From positions 434,001 to 498,000 of the forward strand of contig JAVTLE010000001.1 in NCBI GenBank assembly GCA_033439295.1: DNA of 64,000 bases. Reading direction: 5' to 3'. This document shows positions 21,849 to 33,550 of this stretch, one piece after another (positions within the stretch are counted from its first letter, which is position 1; every line of letters starts with the position of its first letter). A program made the position numbers and the translations under genes. Under the pieces are notes generated by a model that was given only the letters and a program-made list of their open reading frames with translations, did no database searches and was not told the origin of the DNA. This DNA is from Deuterostichococcus epilithicus. Its lineage: Eukaryota; Chlorophyta; Trebouxiophyceae; Prasiolales; Stichococcaceae.

Positions 21849-24800
21849 TCAGCGCGTCACTGCAGCCTGGATCAGGCTGCGGAGCGCGAAATTGGGGATG
21901 AGGTCGCAGTGCGCCAGCAGTTCCCCGGTCACCGGCGAGGCTCCATCGCCAACGGCCAGCCGTGCCTGGATGGCGGCGCGCTCGTAGGAGTGCCCGTCAG
22001 CGCACAGTACCGGCTCCGCCATCACCTCCTGTTAATGACGGGGCTGCCAGCATTGACATGATTCGAACCACAACAACAATCAGAACACAGCAGCCAGGCA
22101 CACCGAGACTCGGGGGCACAACATTCAGCAGGCTACAGCTCTGACATTTCATTTCCCAGCACCAACCTTGGCTGGTCCGTCATGCTGCTCGTATGGAGAA
22201 CTATCCTCGAGACAGCTACAAGGTTTCATATACACGGCCCTACCCGGGTGATGGGGCACAGCATCCAGTCCTCAGCTGTGTGTCCCGGCCGAGCTGCCGC
22301 TGCGTCCGCCCCACTGCCTGACGCTGGCGCATTTGCGCCAGCAGCGGTAGCTGCCGTCGCCACCACGGCGGCCCTGGGGGGCGCTGCCGGCTGCTGGCCC
22401 AGCGGCCCGCTGCCTGCCGCGGGCGGCTTTGCAGCCTGCTTCGCGGCGGGCAGCGCCGTGCCGCCGGGCTGCCCCGCATGCTGCCCAGCATTGCTGCACC
22501 TAGGGGACGACGAGCGGGCCGCGCCACCGGAGGCTGAGTTACGGCTGCTGCCGGGCGCTGATGCTGGAATGGCCGCAGCCCCCGCCGCCGCCGCCGCCGC
22601 CACCGCGCTGGCACTGTGGCCCAAGGGTGTGCCAGCCAGGCCGTCCTGCCCGGACGGCGTTGGCGTGGGTAGCGCCACAGGCCCCGCCCCCAGCATGGCG
22701 GCCGCCTTGGCGGCCGCGGGCGGCGTTTTCCGCGCACGCTTCTGCGCCGCCATGCTGCCCACCGCCGCCTGAGCGCCACTCGCCAAACTCGTCCTCTCCT
22801 CCTCCGCCTGCATTGCCCAGTATGAAGCTCCGGGATAGGGCAACCAGCACCGAATGAGACAGCCAAGTTGCAGGCTCTCGATGCAGGGCTCGCTGTGGGA
22901 TGCAATGCCACCTGCCTGCCTCATGGTTGCCAAGCAGCGAAGCCGCAACTCTGTGATGCAGATGAATGGCATCGAAGTATTTGCGTTGCGCTGATCCAGT
23001 GCGTGTCCCATGCCCACCATGCTGCAGCTGCGTTGATGTGGAACAAGTAGCAATGCATTTGGACGTTTGATGAGCAGAGGGCAAGACACAGGTCGCCCAA
23101 GTAAGGCCGCGTCATGTCCAACAAGACAAAGCAGGTGCACACCAAGAGTGCACGCATCGCTGCATCAGCGGCTGCCACCGCCTGAGCAGTGGCGGACGCG
23201 TCGCCGCCGCTGCGGCTGCTGCTGCTGTCGGCGGCTGCTGCCGGCTGCCTCGTCGCCGCTTCCTGGTTGCACGGACGGAGTGCTCCCTCCACTTCGAGCA
23301 GCGCCCTGTCGAACAGCGGCCGGTGCCGCTGCGGCACGCCACGCAGCGCCTGCCGGGTTTCTGCCAAGCCCGCCTGCACATCCGCATCCCCGGCACACCG
23401 CCGCTGGGTTGCGGCGCTGTCGCGGACCATGACCCCTAGGGTCTTGCACGTCGCCTGCAGACGAGTCCACAACACACATTGCTCACCTAAAAGTTCTGTC
23501 TCCCACTGAGCAAGCCCTGGCCGACGGCGTAGTAGTCTCTGTAAGACCGCAACAGGGAGTACTTACTGTTGACTGCACATGGCAGAAAGGTTGTGACACG
23601 TGAAGCGCGTTCCCTTCTGGCTGAGACTCAAGATGCTTGACTGACAGCATACGGCTGCCACCATGCTCAGTCAGGATCATCAAGGCTGCACGAGGAGGCA
23701 TGTCCATCGGCATATGGTGAGAGCGCAGCATGACATGACGACACTGTGTGGCACTCCCGAGAGTTTCCTGCAGCTGCTTGGACCTGGAAACTTGCCTGGA
23801 AGGCAGCCAGTGCCTCGGGCTCCAGACGCCCGGCAACAGCCAGCACGTGCAGCGTTCGCGCCAGGTTGGCAGCGGCGTTTAGGCGCTCCAGCGACCGACG
23901 GCCCTTGCCGCCGGGGACGCGGTGCAGCGCCGCCGAGACCTCTGCTGCCTGTTGCACCGCCGCAAGGCAGCGCCGCCGGCCTTCCGATGCGGCAGCAGGC
24001 GAGACGCAGGCATACTCCTGCTCCCGCCGCCCGAGCGTCAGCAGCCGCCCCGNGGCGCTGGCGGCATGCTGCAGCAGCTCTGGCGACGCAGCGCCGCCCG
24101 CCGCGGCGGCTGCCGCCGCCGCGGCCGCCAGTGCGGCGCCGTCAGCTCGGTNNGGGCCCATGAAGGCGGCGGCGCCGCCGGTCGGCGCCGCTCGCAGAAA
24201 GTACGAGAAGAGCCCCCCGTCGATGTCCAGGTGCATGACCAGGCCCCTTATGAGAGCAAGGGCCCCTGGCTGCTCCAGCGCCGAGCAGCCGCATGCGCAC
24301 GCCGCCTGAAGCGCCGCCGCTGCTGGCGGAGACAGCCACGCAGCGGCTGAGAAGAGCCACTCCAGCGACTGCGAGTCGGCCTTGCTTGCTGCTCCGTTTG
24401 GTGTCACATGCAGCCGCCTGCTGGCAGCACGAAGCGGCAGTGCCAGCGCCGCCCGCCATGCGTCCGCCACCGCTGGCTCGTGCAGCCAGCAGCCGGGGGC
24501 CTCGGTCCGGCACCCGGTCGCGGTGTCCGCCAGCAACTGTGCCCACATATACAGTGCCGCCGCACATGCCGGAGGCGGCACTCCGGCCATCTCGGCCTCG
24601 GCTGAATCCGCAGCCTCTGCCGCGCCGGCGGCTAGACGGCACACGAAGGCACCCCGGGCTGCCGGCGACGCGGCTGCCAGCGCCAGCCGCAGGGTCGCAG
24701 GGACACGCACGCATACCGGGCGCAGCTCGAACCTGCCGGGCAGGCGGGCGACCTGCGCTCCCCACGCCGTGAGGTCAACGCACATCAGCGACGCCCCTTC

Positions 24801-26064
24801 CGCCGCCCCGGGCGGCAGGCGGTGTCGCGCGGCGGCCAGGCCGAGCGCCTGCAGTCCCTCGCTCACCGCCATGACCCAGCGCAACAACTGCGGCTGGTCT
24901 CTTGCGCGAGCGGTCCTTCCGATGCGTGAAGCCACCGCGTCCGTGCAGGCGGCTGCATACTGGGTAACCCGCCACAGCAACGATACCGAGCCGGGCTGCA
25001 GTTTGCCGTCGGCGGCGGCCAAGTGCGCCATCCGCAATGTGACAGAAATCAGCCGCACAATCTCCTGGCCGTCCGCCGGTGCCCTTCCCTCGACATCTGC
25101 AGCCGTGTGCCTGCCCAATACAACAAGCGCCCAGCGCTGACTTTCACACTCATCGCTGGATCCTACGATCCAGGCCCTGCCACCTCCTAGAGGATGTGCG
25201 CCATGAGTTACACTCATCAGGCTTTCATGCGTCCGCTCATGTCTGGTGAGTCGAATTCCCAGTGAGTCAACACATCATCAGATGTTCGACGTCATACGAT
25301 TAGTCTCACATGCACATGCTCACTTGCTACAGGACAGTCGCCCCACCTCAGCACGGGCTCCGCTGCATCCAGAAGGTGCGGCTCTGCCTCGGCTCCATAC
25401 GCTGAAACAAAGATTTTCGATATGGCTCTGGGGTGGAGCATCTCCGCCTGCGCCAGCAGGCCCGGCCGACAGAACACTGTTCTGAGCTGCGGCGCTTTGT
25501 GCTGCAAGAGCGCACACACGGCCTGGTGCAGGGACGCTTGCGCATCCGCGGGCTCCTGCAGGCGCAAGAACACCACCATCATTGAGGCCTGCCAGAGTAC
25601 TATGCCCCTGACGCACCAGTGATGCGGACAGGCCAAGCAACACTCCGATGGCTGGTGAAGCCGCTGCATGTGGTACGGCACAGCAACGCCCTGGCTTCTG
25701 TGCCCACCGCTGTGAACGGGAAAGTAATAATGGACTCGATGAGATCGGCGAGTGCCGCGAGCGCAGCGGCGGCCAGCTCAGGCGGCTCTGTGGTCGCCAA
25801 CTGTACCAGGCAGGCCGCCTGCCACATCTTGAACTCCGTCTGTGTTACTTCAGCCCTGCGGCAGCGAAGGACGGGAGGCTGGCGCGCTGGTCAAGGGTGC
25901 TGTTGCTTGCTAATCGATGCCTGACAGTCAGGTCAGGTGTACCTCTCTTCGAGGAGCTCCACGGCTTCCAGCAGAGCTACATGCAGCGGTACATGAGAGC
26001 GTCGCTTTTCCACGTAACGCAGCAGGCTCGGCAGCCGGCCCTTGTGCAGCGGAAGATCTGCCAT
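21849..26064 (-). CDS. U-box family copy A: Ala-rich helical protein with C-terminal U-box
   Basis: The C-terminus is a clear U-box, the RING-like fold of plant E3 ubiquitin ligases. DWMLCPITR ends the exon at 22244. The next exon (21849-22028) gives EVMAEPVLCADGHSYERAA, then SPVTGELLAHCDLIPNFALR and the stop at 21849. Upstream, a Pro/Ala-rich exon (about 22244-22800) links to an exon near 23100-23460 (RQALRGVPQRHRPLFDRAL, then EVEGALRP). Before that is a large helical Ala-rich exon (about 23780-25120) that looks alpha-solenoid/armadillo-like. N-terminal exons near 25300-26064 include HVALLEAVELLEER and MWQAACLVQLATTEPPELAA. The likely start is MADLPLHKG at 26064. A helical repeat plus U-box suggests a substrate-binding E3, but with the U-box at the C-terminus, opposite to most plant U-box/ARM proteins. 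Undetermined bases fall in the Ala-rich exon. Several borders are approximate. Confidence 0.65.
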
Positions 26065-26406
26065 CGTTTGGTCAGCTTTGGATACTCGCCGGCGAACTTG
26101 TGCACAGTGCTTGTCCAGAGGTTCAAGCTTGATACTATTGCTTTGCTCGGAACGGTGCGTCAAACTAGTCTATCGATGCAAAGACTTGTGAGGGACCACT
26201 CAGGAAGTGCGCAGGTTACAGTACAGGTAGTCCAGCTCTGGGGTATTTCAGGGTCCCTACAATATCCCGAACAGCATAAGCAGCTGCCAGAAGTACCTAC
26301 TCTACCCTCCCGATGTGGTACATCATGGCCAAGCGTCTCGTTGTATTTGGCCCTCACCGGACGTGCTCTGGCGCAGCTGCGCAATTGCCGTGGTGCCGGC
26401 CACCAT

Positions 26407-29400
26407 TCATTGGCGCCCTCGTAAATACGGCACCGTCCTGCATGCTGATCGCCGGCGTGCAGCCTCGAGTGCGCCGTGGATGCTGGTCCTCAGCGTGAGG
26501 TTGGGCACAAGCTGCTGCTTCGTCAGCTGCTGGCCCGTTGCCGGCAATATGTTGTTTCCGGCGGCCAACCGTGCCTCGGTGGCCGCGCGTTTGAAACAAA
26601 TTTGAGCCGCACTGCTCGCGGAAGAGGTGGAGCCATGGAGAGGCAACTCGGGAACCTGTCGTGGACACGGCAAACTGCAGAGGCAGGCCAGCCACAGCGG
26701 CAGGCACTGCCAAACGCCAGCACACGGTGCCCACTGCTGCGCACCCTGGTGATGGGGCAGAGCATCCAGGCCGCAGCCGCCACCGACGATGTGTTGGCTT
26801 CCCGGCGCGGCACGGCAGCCTCCGTGACGTTCAGCGGCTGCAGGCCGTCCGCGGCTGCGGCTGCGGCGGCTTCGAATGGTTGTGGGCTGCTGCAGGCGCT
26901 AGAAGCCGGCGCCACGGCTGCCTCTGCTGCCGCAGCGTCTGCAGGCCGGGCGCTGTGTGTGCCACCCACGTCCTGGCGGGAACGCTGGCCCCCAGCCACG
27001 GCTGCAGAGCTGCGGGCGTCAGTGCCCGCTGCAGCGCCAGTGCCGCCGCTGCTGCCGCCATTTCGTGGGCTGGCTGTGCGGCGGTGGCGGCAGAGGATCC
27101 GCTGACGCCCCCACCGCCGCCGGCGGCGCAGGGGCTGCGGCTGCACCTGCAACCGCTGTCCTGCGCACCCGCTATCTAGCCGCCTTGGTGGACGCAACTG
27201 CCTTGCCGGCCACGGGTTTCCCGCACGAACTGGGCAACATGGCTGCACCACTGGCTCTGCGCAGCAGCAGAGTGTCAGCAGGCGTCTGCCAGCACTAAAA
27301 GGGGCTGCCGACCAAAGCTGCCACGGTACCCTTTGGAAGCAGTGCCGAAGTCACTCAGTCCCTCTGCAGCATGCTTGTTGCTCGTTCAGGGTTCACATGG
27401 ATGGGGCGCAGACCAGAGCCACAAAGGAGCCTACAAGCGCATGAAACCCTGCCTGCGCCGCCCCGCCATTGCCGCAGCTGGCTGCCGCGGCGCTGCCTCT
27501 GCTGCCACTGCTGCAGTGCATTCTCCACCTGCTAGACATCCCAGCAGTGAAAAGGGGAGCAGCGGCAGCAGGAAACATGGAGAGGCAGCCATGCGGACGC
27601 AGCCGCCGGCGCTCGTGCGCGGCGTTGTCGGCTTCGACATCTCCCGGACCAGCCACTGATGGAGGTGCTAGCATTGCTGGGCAATTTTCTTAAGCCACAA
27701 AGTTTCCGGTCCCACCTTGATGGAAATGCTTGCAGCGCCAGCTGCAGATGCCCGACAATGCTGTAAAGGCAGCGCTTGATGGTGGCGCAAGCTGCAAGCT
27801 CCTGGCATTGCCATGAATTTCCTGCAGCCTGCAGGCTTTGCTGACCATACCGTCGCTGGTGAAGAGGCTGGGCTGGACTCGCTTGGGGCGGTCGACCTGC
27901 GCACCGCCATCGCCGCTGCCTTTGGCGTGGACCTGCCGGCCACTGTGGCATTTCAACTACTTGACTGCTGCCGCTCTGGGTGACCACATCGTCAAGGTAG
28001 CCGTACCACTGTCTGCAGTCGCAGCGGAGCAGCGGCGACCGTCAGCAATATCCTCGGATTGCTCAGACTGGGGCGACGACCCCAGACAGCTCCATGGACG
28101 GCCGGGAGGCAGCCATGGCAGAGGCAGGAAGCGGCAAAAGCAGCTGCGGCATGATGCCAGAAGCGCAGGTGCTGGCCAGCGTGCCGGCAGCGATTGACGA
28201 TGACGAGCCGTTGATGAAGGTGTTTCTGGCAGAAGTTGCACAGATGCAAGATCACCCTGCTTCTGCTGCGCATGCAGCGGCAATGTCTCATCAAGGTCAT
28301 GCTGTTGAGCACTGGCATTGCATGTTGCACCGTTCAGCGCATCCACACGAGGCACGCTGCAAGGGTGTATGTTCACTCAGGTAGATCAGCCTGCCAAAGG
28401 CTGATGTCGTACAGAGGAACTGGGCTGCCACCCAAACCCTAAACCCTTCCATAGGCCGGACTGACGCCTGTGCGTCAACGAAGGGCACTGCGTCTAGAAA
28501 GGTGATCACCTCGCTGTGGCGACTTCATGACACAGCAAGGCCCAGACTGCGTGCACCTGGCAAAACTTCTCCTCCTGAGCCTCCCAGTAGATGATTGGAG
28601 CTGCAATGAAGTCACCGCCGAGAAGTCCGCCGCGCCGTCCGTGGGCAAATAATGGCGCTCACAGCCGCTAGTGTCACAAAATGTGCAGGTTGTGTTTTCT
28701 GCTCTCGACGTGTTGTCAAAACTGTCGGTCTCCCGCCGGCAGCATGTGCAATCTAAGCCTGCAACTCGTGATGACACGTGCAATCTAAGCCTGCAACTCG
28801 TGATGACACGCAGCTGATGAGTGGCTGACATGAAGAGCTGGGGGAAGAAGTTGTTGTGCACTTGTGCCCACTACGGGCGTGAGAAGCAGACCGCACATGT
28901 CCTTTCGTTCGCTGCTTATTGCTGTGCGAGGGTCGAAGATTGTGCGAGCAAATCTAATCTGCAAGTGGGTGGCAGGCCATTCTGTGACCCATGTTGGAGT
29001 TTGCATACATTTCCCCGGCGGCCGTCGGCGGCCGCCCGGGAAGGGGGGGAGGGGTTCAACTGCCAAACTAGAGGAAAACAGCGTTTCTATCTTGCAAAAG
29101 CCTTTCTCAAATACTCACACCAGGGTCACAAGGTATATGATACCGCTGAGCGAGGAGGTTCGTCATCACAATATCCTCTCGACATCGTGGCTTCTGACAG
29201 CCGGATCACCAGATCAGATTGCCATTGCCCATCCCATTTGCCGCTCCGCGCTGTTTTTGTCATGGCAGCAAGCCTGGTACGAATGATGAAAACATCATTC
29301 CAAGCTTGTATTCGTGTTTGCATGGGAAGTCAGATGCTGGTGCATAAGTGAACCAAGTGGCAGTTTCGCTACCTCTCTGCGGCCGTAGGGATTGAACCCC

Positions 29401-30373
29401 ACTGCATGGTTGCAGCAAGTTGGCTGATGAAGGTCTGCTCTGACTTGTGCCCTTGCTCGGCTGCCATGAGCCAGTTGTGGAGGTAGTCATCGTAAGAGTT
29501 GCACAGCAGGATGCTGCTGTGCGACATGTGGTCCAGCGCGTGGCCTTCACAGAAGAGAACAAGAACCTTCAGGATCCGAAACCAAATTAGGATCCGCTTT
29601 GACATTGAAACACAATCTATGCTGTAGTATTCGAGCGGTGCCTCACCCCAAAGTCCAGAGATGGTGAGCGTCCCAAAAGCGTGCAGCATCTGCGCTGTTG
29701 CGGTTTGCAACTGCAGCCCAAGAGACGGTTCCGGTAGGCAGGAGATGTGCTTGACGTAAACTGGATCGATCTGCAGCAGGACATCTTTTCATTCGATCTT
29801 TGACCATGTGCATGCTGTTTCGTCTATTAAACGACATTGCCCATACCTGGTGGGTGGATGCCGAAATGCAGGTCAGCTTGCACAGCTTTGCGATACAATG
29901 CATCAGCGCCGCCTCTTCCTTCGAAAGCACGTCCGGCAGCTTGATCACTTCATAGCCGATGTGGAGGGGCCCTTTATATTGGCTGTGGTGCTGCTCTAGC
30001 TTGGCAGCGATGTCGTCGCACCTGCGACCGGCGCACATACGAGCGCGTAAGCTGAATTGCGTAGGGATCAAATCGGTCCAGAAAAATTACGAGCTGACAC
30101 TTTCTGGTTGGACAACATTAGTGAAGCAATCCAATGCAGCATCACATCGACGCACATGAATGGAATGTCCTCCTCCGACTGCAAGTCGGTTGCTTGCGCA
30201 AGGACCTCGGCGGCTTGCGGATTCGTTTTCAAAAAGTGTTTCCAGACGTAGAGACGAGGTGTGTAGCTGCACGGCAGAGGTGTCAGATGGAGCGCTTCAC
30301 GCAGGCGACCCGCAGCAATCTCCCCTTCCGCATGACCTGCAGCGCGCCGCAACAAGGACGCCGGTTGCAGCAC
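26407..30373 (-). CDS. U-box family copy B, tandem paralogue of copy A (5' part uncertain)
   Basis: The last exons mirror copy A. MLCPITR ends at 26745, then after an intron in the same codon position, exon 26407-26655 carries ICFKRAATEARLAAG, PATGQQLTKQQLVPNLTLR and a short tail. The canonical D-P-V/ADGHSYE part is replaced by PELPLHGSTSSASSAAQ, so the U-box core is degenerate and may not bind an E2. A Gly/Ala/Ser-rich exon precedes it (26745-27250). A segment at 27424-27560 resembles copy A's EVEGALRP exon. Further upstream, exons with good structure encode helical sequence: 29407-29560 (GHALDHMSHSSILLCNSYDD), 29648-29775 (DPVYVKHISCLPEPSLGL), 29852-30020 (GPLHIGYEVIKLPDVLSKEE) and 30117-30270 (YVWKHFLKTNPQAAEVLAQA). 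That these belong to the same gene as the U-box exon is inference; they could be a separate armadillo-like gene. Confidence 0.45.
27827..28219 (+). pseudogene. Fragments of polyketide-synthase-type acyl-carrier-protein domains
   Basis: Plus-strand frame 27827-27979 reads TVAGEEAGLDSLGAVDLR, then AAFGVDLPATVAFQ. This is the signature around the phosphopantetheine serine (G-L-D-S-L-G) and the following helix of type I PKS acyl-carrier domains. It starts after a good acceptor (CCTGCAG). At 28094-28219 a second frame ends AAIDDDEPLMK at a GTGTTT donor. D-E-P-L-M is the sequence that normally leads into G-L-D-S-L-G, so this looks like the front of a next carrier domain. No ketosynthase, acyltransferase or other PKS piece was seen nearby, and the fragments lie antisense within copy B of the U-box family. 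They are most simply remnants of a PKS gene moved here. Confidence 0.5.
28432..28446. repeat. Interstitial telomere-like repeat
   Basis: CCCAAACCCTAAACCC contains two near-copies of the plant-type telomere heptamer CCCTAAA. It lies in the tangled interval between the ACP fragments and the 28746 duplication. Confidence 0.6.
28746..28809. repeat. Perfect 32-bp tandem duplication
   Basis: GTGCAATCTAAGCCTGCAAC plus the next twelve bases occurs at 28746-28777 and again, identical, at 28778-28809. Identity implies a recent event or conversion. It lies near a candidate downstream exon of U-box copy B. Confidence 0.95.
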
Positions 30374-30399
30374 AGGGTCTGCAGCACAGGGTCGGTCAG

Positions 30400-31180
30400 A
30401 CTTTCACAGCTGTGAAACTCAGGCAGGCGACAGCAAGAAATGCGAGAGCGGCAGAAAAACTCTTACGGAGAAGGCCCAATGCAGAGAGGTTGTCCGCCTC
30501 TGCCAGCAACTCGAGGGTATGCCGGGAGGCCGTCCACAGTGCACCCGAACAGCGTCGGGCTGCCTGGACAGCCCTGGCGGGCACAATGAGGGAGGGCAGG
30601 CTGATGCCGATGCGGCCCGCCACCTTCATTGCTATGTGGGAGTCGTCGTAGAGGGACGGGAATGCCGTCAGCCTGTGGCCGTGAATGCCGTACCGGCGCA
30701 CGCTTCCCATATCAGTGGGCGCTGGACGCAGTCGTAGGCGGCGGTGAGGTCCACTAAACAGCAGTGGGAGGCTTTCTCGCCTGGTGGCGGCCACGCGTGC
30801 GGTGGATGCGCCGGTCGATGATGTGTTGCAGCGCAAAGAGGTGGTGGTTGATGGACAGCTGCGGGCAGAAGCCCGCCTGGGTGGCGCGCGCAAGCGGCGC
30901 TGCTCCAGAAAGTCCATCAGCCGCACATTCAGGACGGAAGCGTACAGCCGCACCAAGGGCGCGCCGACGGCGACGGGCCAAAATCAGCGATGTCGCAGGG
31001 GTCGCCCTTCTTCAGCACCGGCGTGACGAGGGAGGTGGTCCACACCTCTGGGATGCAGCCGGTATGGAAGGCTGCGTTCAGCAGCTGCGCCAGCGGGCCA
31101 GCCAGCAGATGTGGCGGCGGGGCACCGTCGCCGGCAGCCTCCTCGCGTGGGGGAAGGCAGACGAGGTCTTGACCCCGCAC
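30400..31180 (-). mobile_element. Decayed non-LTR (LINE) reverse-transcriptase fragment
   Basis: The minus strand reads, in order: HLLAGPLAQLLNAAFHTG; TTSLVTPVLKKGDPCDIADF; LVRLYASVLNVRLMDFLEQ; QAGFCPQLSINHHLFALQH followed by IIDRR; the catalytic-motif-A region CCLVDLTAAYDCVQ; SLYDDSHIAMKVAGRIG; and RQGCPGSPTLFGCTVDGL. These are the ordered motifs of plant/algal LINE reverse transcriptases up to the Q-G-C-P-x-S-P-T block. At least three frame changes interrupt the reading, and the Y-x-D-D catalytic block, endonuclease and tail are missing. The element is therefore dead and truncated at both ends. Relationship to named Chlorella elements such as Zepp cannot be judged by eye. Confidence 0.88.
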
Positions 31181-33550
31181 GGAACCCTGCCTGCGCCGCT
31201 GCCGGCTGCCGCGGCGCTGCTCCCAACTGCCGCTGCTGCAGTGCATCCTCCACCTCCTGCAGTGCCGCCTCGAATGGCGGCCGCTGCGGTGCCGGCGTCC
31301 GACGCAGCGCCGCCCGCACCTCTGCACCCACCTTCGGCCACACTTCCCGGGCGCACAAATTCCTTGCCGCCTCGTTAGCGCGCAGCGTGCCTGCGCCAAC
31401 AGCAGGGAGTTTCATCTTTTGAGCGCTTGCTTCACAGGCACCATCGCAAGGGACCAGCTACGGATGCACACAGCCCGCGGCGTGTAATGGCGCAGCACAT
31501 GAGGATCAGACTCTGAACCCCAGGCAGGGATTATCAGGGACGCGAGGCCTGAGACACTGCTCATGCGATCCCTCCAATGCCTGAATCTGAAGTAGGACCG
31601 TTCAATGTTTCTCCAGACGCAGCTGGACAACTCTGCAACTCGGCCGAGGACACAGCTGCACAATGCCACATGACTCGTCTGCGATGCGGGCACACAAACC
31701 GGCGAACGGCGCTGCGATTGCATCGTCCAAGCCGACGACAAATGTCAGGTTTTGCAGCAGAACCGCAAGGCCAACCACAGTCTCTGCGCGCTCGTGCCGG
31801 CACCGGGTGACGCTACCCTCAGCGTGCTGCGCCGTAGCCAACGCCACCGCCCGCATCAATGCGGCGCGCGCTGCTCTGGGCTGTCGGCGGCATCGGGAAA
31901 GTGCCGCGCGAAGGTCGCCTCCTTGGCTGCAAGGGCCAGCTGCATCAACACGGCGGCGCAGGCGCTCGACGGCGGCAGGCGATGGCGGCTGCGGCCGCCG
32001 GCCATTGGAGATCCCTGGCGCCGCCGCCGCCGCCGCCGCCCATGACGACCTGCGCCGCTGCCGTGCCGGCAGCCGCCGCTGCATGATAGGGCGCCATGAA
32101 CCGCCTGCCGGCGTCAAAATCCTCGAGTTCCGCCGCCACGGCGGCAGCGTCATCAGAACGGTCGGCCGAGCACTCCAGGTGTTAGGCCAGCGCTGCCACG
32201 AGGTGCCCGGCCGCGGGTTGCTCCAGGGCCTCCAGGGGCCGCTCAGCGCGGCAAGCAGCCTGCAGCGCAGCCGCTGCGGCGATGGCCAAGCCGCTGGACG
32301 CTTCGAACATCGCCTGCTCCGCTATGCCGGATGCCGCACAGCCGGTGCTGACCCTTGGCGCGTCGGCGGCCAGAAGGCCGGCCACGCCCTGCTGCGCCGC
32401 CGCCACCCCGGATGCCCAAGCGTCCCACCCTGGGGTGGCCACATCCGGGAAGCTGCTGACCCAAATGTCGCTGTCGTCGCTGTCGACAGGCGAGCTGCCG
32501 CTGCTGCCGCCGCTGTCAGCACCGCCGCTGCCGCCCAGCGGGAGGGCAGTCGCCGTCGCCGCCACGAGCTTGGCAATGAAGTGCATTGCGACCGCCGAGC
32601 CCGTGGAGGGCGGGTTGCTGGATGCCAGCGTCCTCGCACAGCCCTCTGCGTTGCGCAGCAGGCGCATCAGGAAGGCGTTCCGTGCGACTGTCGGTGCAGC
32701 AGCCAGCGCCGCCGGCAGCGCCGCGGCGCCGCCCGCGAGCATCTGTGGGTACCCGCCAGCCCGCAGCTGCTCCACAGCCGCCGCGTAGGTTTCCAAAACG
32801 GTGTCGGGCGGCAGGGCATGCCGATCCGCTGCGGCAGCCAGCGCCTACAGCCCGGCGGCCACCGCTGGCGCCCAGGCGCTCGCCCTTGGCGGCACCCCCG
32901 GCTGGGCCTCGAACGCCGCCCGCTGCGCCGCGGCTCGCCAAGACCCTGCTTTCCAACGCAGCTGCGGAAGCGCAACTGCTCGAACTCATCTGCGTTGATC
33001 AGCCGCTCGCTGGCCAGCTGCAGCGCCAAGGCCATCGCCGTGCTCCAGGCCTCCCGACAGCGGTGGTGGCTTACGCCCAGCAGCTGGCGTACTGGGTTGG
33101 CGGCGCAGCCACCAGCGTGGCCTCGTTGGTTGTTAAAGAAGCTATGTCAAACAAGGTATGTCAAAGAATGTCAAACACTCCTCCCTGGAAGCTGGAGCCG
33201 CTGCGGCCAGCGCCGCTCACAGGGCTGCAGCCTGCAAGTACACCGCCTCCATGGGCAGCCCGCCGCTGCACACGCAGACGAACAGCGATGCGGCCAGCTG
33301 CGCAAGGCAGACCCATGCGCACAGCACTGAGTCGGCAGCATCGAGTTGCTGCCTCCGGAGTGTCCAGAGGCCCGGCGCGGAAGCCCATACTGTGCCGCAG
33401 CCAGCCCGAGTGCGTGCAGCCCCCCTTGAACATTGCCTGCGCCCAGGCCAGCAGCAGCGCTGCGGCGGCGGCTTGGCCAGCGGGCTCCAGCAGCTGGCTG
33501 GCGGCCACGTCAGCGCCGAGCTCATGCGGCAGGTCCCAACATGCGCCAAT
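31181..33550 (-). pseudogene. U-box family copy C: Ala-rich helical part, truncated by the LINE fragment
   Basis: The minus strand carries several Ala-rich helical exons like the large exon of copy A: AASQLLEPAGQAAAAALLL near 33480, MALALQLASERLINADEFEQ near 33030, a 200-residue stretch at 32182-32796 and AAVERLRRRVDAAG near 32000. Shared details with copy A include AAAALQAAC followed by LEQP. At the 3' end, VRAALRRTPAPQRPPFEAAL followed by QEVEDALQQ matches copy A's RQALRGVPQRHRPLFDRAL followed by LEVEGALRP. Reverse-transcriptase sequence starts immediately after. No U-box follows in phase, so this copy lost its C-terminal part. It could still be transcribed as a truncated protein. The 555-codon open frame on the opposite strand is a shadow. 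Confidence 0.5.

Noticed and set aside
22240-22911. 223-codon Arg/Trp-rich minus frame
   Set aside because: Out of frame with the exon that carries MLCPITR and joins the U-box exon in phase; composition typical of a shadow.
28997-29045. CCCCGGCGGCCGTCGGCGGC-type GC palindrome followed by a G run
   Set aside because: Looks like a rho-independent terminator or CpG element, but in nuclear algal DNA such GC palindromes are common and no function can be supported.
31663-33330. 555-codon open frame on the plus strand
   Set aside because: Antisense to the Ala-rich exons of U-box copy C. Its Arg/Ala/His-rich composition is what GC-rich codons give on the opposite strand, with no domain and no splice context.
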